A stretch of 58,913 nucleotides of DNA from a bacterium (GTDB lineage: Bacteria > CLD3 > SB21). The notes below the pieces were generated by a model, which was given only the letters and a program-made list of their open reading frames with translations, did not search any database and was not told where the DNA came from. Below, in pieces: positions 56,508-58,913 of this stretch; within the stretch, counting starts at the first letter, position 1, and each line of letters starts with the position of its first letter. The translations under genes were made by a program, and so were the position numbers. The stretch lies in assembly GCA_013360215.1 (NCBI GenBank), contig JABWCP010000019.1, positions 1 through 58,913 on the forward strand, written 5' to 3'.

Positions 56508-56535
56508 ATCGCTTTAGACCACATTCTACATTATT

Positions 56536-57243
56536 ATGATCGGCATACGTTTACTACTTTTTATATCCGTTCTTTTCTTTTTTTATTTTCTTGCGCGCCA
56601 ATCCGATACGACCGAAACCATGCGTTGCGACGCGTCGTTTTACGGTCACGGCCGGATACCGGTCAAATTGCGCAGGCCGGTAAACGATTCGATCCCTGCA
56701 ACCCCGATTCGCGTAGCACAGTTTTTCAGGTGGACGCTATCGCAAGATTCATTGATCCAACATATGGACGTCTTACCTGAATCGGAGCCCGTTACAGGAT
56801 TTGAAGACCGTACCGTCTGCATTGAAGGTTACGCCGTAGCTATACGCTACGATCATAAAGACGGTCTGTATCAAAAAGACAATGCGCTGTATTTGGAAAT
56901 GACCGATTCACCGCGTTGGGATGCACCGCATCTGATCGTACGGATACCGCCGGGCGAGGCTTATTGCGATGCGCGTACAACATTGTGGAACATCGCACAT
57001 TGGGATGCTTCCGCGGCCAAAGAAAAAATTTCGGCTGGAATGCGTTTGATGCGCAGACCCACACGCGTACGTGTGACCGGTTTTTTGTATATCAATCCGG
57101 AAACCAAAAAAAAATACGACCGGCACGGCATCAGTTATCAAACCAAAGGTATTCCTGACGGCATACAACGAAAAAGAACACCGCCTCAAACGCAAGGCGT
57201 TTGGGAAATTCAGCCGGCTTTTCGGGTCGCGTTGATAAACTAA
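56536..57243 (+). CDS. Unknown exported or anchored protein, 235 residues
   Basis: The protein starts with a hydrophobic segment (MIGIRLLLFISVLFFFYFLA) that should act as a signal or anchor. The remaining part is beta-rich and contains CIEGYAVAIRYDHKDG, VRVTGFLYINPETKKKYDRH and a GVWEIQPAF end. The last two phrases recall, weakly, the OB-fold-type proteins with a WEIHP motif. No domain is claimed. It is 28 bases after the esterase gene, and glgA starts eight bases after its stop, so it is probably in the same transcript. Confidence 0.65.
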   Translation: MIGIRLLLFISVLFFFYFLARQSDTTETMRCDASFYGHGRIPVKLRRPVNDSIPATPIRVAQFFRWTLSQDSLIQHMDVLPESEPVTGFEDRTVCIEGYAVAIRYDHKDGLYQKDNALYLEMTDSPRWDAPHLIVRIPPGEAYCDARTTLWNIAHWDASAAKEKISAGMRLMRRPTRVRVTGFLYINPETKKKYDRHGISYQTKGIPDGIQRKRTPPQTQGVWEIQPAFRVALIN

Positions 57244-57251
57244 CTATACGC

Positions 57252-58736
57252 ATGAAAACACCACTCAAAATTGCTTTGGCTTCAAGTGAAGTCGCTCCGT
57301 TCGCCAAAACCGGCGGCCTGGCCGACGTATCGGGTGCCTTGCCCAAATACCTGACGCGTTTGGGATGCGACGTCAAAGTGTTTATGCCCAAATATGTTTC
57401 CGTGGACGACAGCAAGTGGGATTTACATTACTGTGCCGATATCGGCGAAATCCTCATTCGTATGGGACGCGTTACACGGAGTGCCCATGTACTCAAGTCC
57501 GCTATTCCCGGCTCCGAAGCCGAGATCTATTTTATCGAATGCCCGCACTATTATCATCGCCGCCATATTTATACGATGGATCGCGACGAAGATGAGCGGT
57601 TTATTCTTTTTTGTAAAGCCGTCATCGAAGTGATGCAGCGCATCCAATGGGCGCCGGATGTCGTGCACTGCAATGATTGGCAGACGGGGTTAATTCCGAT
57701 CTACCTCAAAGATAATTACAATTGGGATCGGATGTTTGATCGTACCGCGTGTTTGTACTCCATACACAATATCGCTTATCAGGGGCGCTTCTCCAAAGAT
57801 ACGCTGTATCGCGCCGAAATGCGACCCGATCAGTTTTATCCCGGCGGGCCGATGGAGTTTCATGACACGTTTAGTTTTATGAAAACCGGTATTCTTTCAT
57901 CCGAAGTCGTTACGACCGTCAGCCATACGTATGCCAAAGAAATTCTGATCTACGAATACGGTAACGGCATGAACGATGTGCTGTGGCCGCGGCAAAATGA
58001 TCTTTTCGGCGTATTAAACGGCATTGACTACGATGAATGGGACCCGGAAAAAGACAAATACATCCCCCATCCTTTTTCACAGTCCGATCTTTCCGGTAAA
58101 GAAAAAAATAAAAAATTTCTTTTGGAGCAAGCACATCTGACGTACGACCCGGTCAAACCGGTGATCGGAATTGTGTCGCGTTTAGTCGGACAAAAGGGAT
58201 TTGATCTGATCGAAAAAGCATTGCCGGAACTGATGCTGCTTGATGCACAGTGGGTCATACTCGGCAGCGGCGAAGACCGTTATGAAGATATGTTCGAAAA
58301 TCTGCATCACGCTTTACCTTATAAAGTGTGGACCTATATCGGCTATAGTAACGAACTCGCGCATCGTATCGAAGCCGGGGCGGATATTTTTCTGATGCCT
58401 TCGCACTTTGAACCTTGCGGGCTCAACCAAATGTACAGTCAGCGGTACGGTACGATACCGGTAGTACGAAAAACCGGCGGACTTGCCGATACGGTTTGGG
58501 ATTGGCATGCACTGCATTCCGCCGGGCGCGACATCGGTAACGGTTTTACTTTTACGGATGCGTCACCATATGCTTTATTTACGACCTTACTGCGTGCACT
58601 CGAAACCTACAAAGACAAAACCGTGTGGCGAAAAATCCAGCAGAACGCCATGGCAATGGACCATTCGTGGGACGCTTCGGCCCAAAGATATATCGAACTC
58701 TATAAAGCGGCGATTCAAAAACGACGCGCCGGATAG
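57252..58736 (+). CDS. glgA: Glycogen synthase (ADP-glucose starch synthase type)
   Basis: The start is set at MKTPLKIALASSEV (ATG 57252); the open frame has 17 earlier codons that overlap the previous gene. The 494-residue GT5 enzyme extends alpha-1,4-glucan from ADP-glucose. The substrate loop KTGGLADVSGALPKYLTRLG near residue 20, the VHCNDWQTGLIP block and the C-terminal GLVSRLVGQKG-like and SHFEPCGLNQMY motifs are present. Other glg genes are not in the window. Confidence 0.95.
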   Translation: MKTPLKIALASSEVAPFAKTGGLADVSGALPKYLTRLGCDVKVFMPKYVSVDDSKWDLHYCADIGEILIRMGRVTRSAHVLKSAIPGSEAEIYFIECPHYYHRRHIYTMDRDEDERFILFCKAVIEVMQRIQWAPDVVHCNDWQTGLIPIYLKDNYNWDRMFDRTACLYSIHNIAYQGRFSKDTLYRAEMRPDQFYPGGPMEFHDTFSFMKTGILSSEVVTTVSHTYAKEILIYEYGNGMNDVLWPRQNDLFGVLNGIDYDEWDPEKDKYIPHPFSQSDLSGKEKNKKFLLEQAHLTYDPVKPVIGIVSRLVGQKGFDLIEKALPELMLLDAQWVILGSGEDRYEDMFENLHHALPYKVWTYIGYSNELAHRIEAGADIFLMPSHFEPCGLNQMYSQRYGTIPVVRKTGGLADTVWDWHALHSAGRDIGNGFTFTDASPYALFTTLLRALETYKDKTVWRKIQQNAMAMDHSWDASAQRYIELYKAAIQKRRAG

Positions 58737-58809
58737 AATAACAAATAAAACCTGGTTAATTAATCTAAAATCAATTTGCACTGTAGACTTATTTACAATT
58801 TCTATCTCG

Positions 58810-58851
58810 GCAAAGTAATAATGTCCTAATATAGCAAAGTAGAAATGTCGT
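58810..58851 (+). mobile_element. Tandem terminal repeats of an IS-like element (left end)
   Basis: GCAAAGTAATAATGTCCT (58810-58827) and GCAAAGTAGAAATGTCGT (58834-58851) match at 15 of 18 positions and are spaced 24 bases apart. Together with the adjacent start of a gene they look like the repeated left end of an insertion sequence. From memory, ISNCY/IS481-like elements have ends of the form AGGACATTTnTACTTTGC and transposases that begin with a similar MAEKDI peptide. Confidence 0.5.
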
Positions 58852-58893
58852 GTTAGAAAGCCGTATTATTGTCTCCTAGTGAAGGAGGCAAGT

Positions 58894-58913
58894 ATGGCAG
58901 AGAAGGACATTTT
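58894..58913 (+). CDS. Start of a gene, probably a transposase (cut by window edge)
   Basis: ATGGCAGAGAAGGACATTTT gives MAEKDI before the window ends. GGAGG lies at 58884-58888, five bases upstream of the ATG. The position behind the tandem repeats and the N-terminal peptide suggest a transposase. The product cannot be proved from six codons. Confidence 0.4.

Overview
This window reads as a chromosomal segment of a Gram-negative bacterium. Envelope markers are an LptE-like lipoprotein, outer-membrane-type beta proteins, a PpiD/SurA-type chaperone and many lipoproteins. The protein families look most like the FCB side of the tree (Chlorobi/Ignavibacteria and neighbouring candidate phyla). Clear Shine-Dalgarno sites and an E. 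coli-like sigma-70 promoter (TTGACA-17-TATATT before the str operon) argue against a typical Bacteroidetes member. The taxon is inferred from gene style only. No rRNA, tRNA or CRISPR array was seen.

Layout. 1-3.4 kb: str operon (rpsL-rpsG-fusA-tuf, tuf cut by the window edge), minus strand. 3.7-7.3 kb: single genes (SDR/DUF2867, GNAT, PaiB-like, Crp/Fnr). 7.4-9.6 kb: a compact phospholipid operon (CDP-alcohol phosphotransferase, CdsA-like, PlsC-like) resembling E. coli ynbA-ynbB. 9.9-12.2 kb: a six-gene operon with an outer-membrane protein, a CXXCH lipoprotein, an IsdG-like heme-degrading protein and three small proteins, preceded by three 17-bp TTGAGA-N5-TCTCAA-type palindromes. 12.5-17.8 kb: a TPR-TM-zinc-motif protein, PpiD, ClpS and a CDF metal transporter whose upstream region holds a fourth copy of the palindrome. 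18-21.2 kb: rpoZ-coaBC-gltX. 21.4-34.4 kb: a long minus-strand run gmk, sigma-54 activator, lptE, GT2 glycosyltransferase, acidic TPR protein, gcvH, hybrid kinase, response regulator, gcvP. 34.6-39.1 kb: a membrane protein, a DUF1028 protein, and two unknown lipoproteins flanked by 38-bp direct repeats and a pentanucleotide microsatellite. 39.2-48.6 kb: M13, M16 and M1 peptidases with an HNH endonuclease gene, MarC and MATE. 48.8-58.7 kb: aconitase, acetate kinase, then a plus-strand run radical SAM, LMW phosphatase, DUF3108, esterase, unknown, glycogen synthase. The last 100 bases look like the left end of an insertion sequence.

How it fits together. Core functions (translation, RNA polymerase omega, tRNA charging, CoA, one-carbon, TCA and acetate metabolism, glycogen) are interleaved with envelope and signalling genes. 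The most interesting signals are: (1) a probable iron/heme operon and a metal transporter sharing one palindromic operator; (2) long lysine-rich, histone-tail-like extensions on three unrelated proteins (aconitase, LMW phosphatase, hybrid histidine kinase); (3) a hybrid kinase and a degenerate response regulator placed between gcvH and gcvP; (4) a repeat-bounded lipoprotein island containing what may be a relic of the same IS end seen at the right edge.
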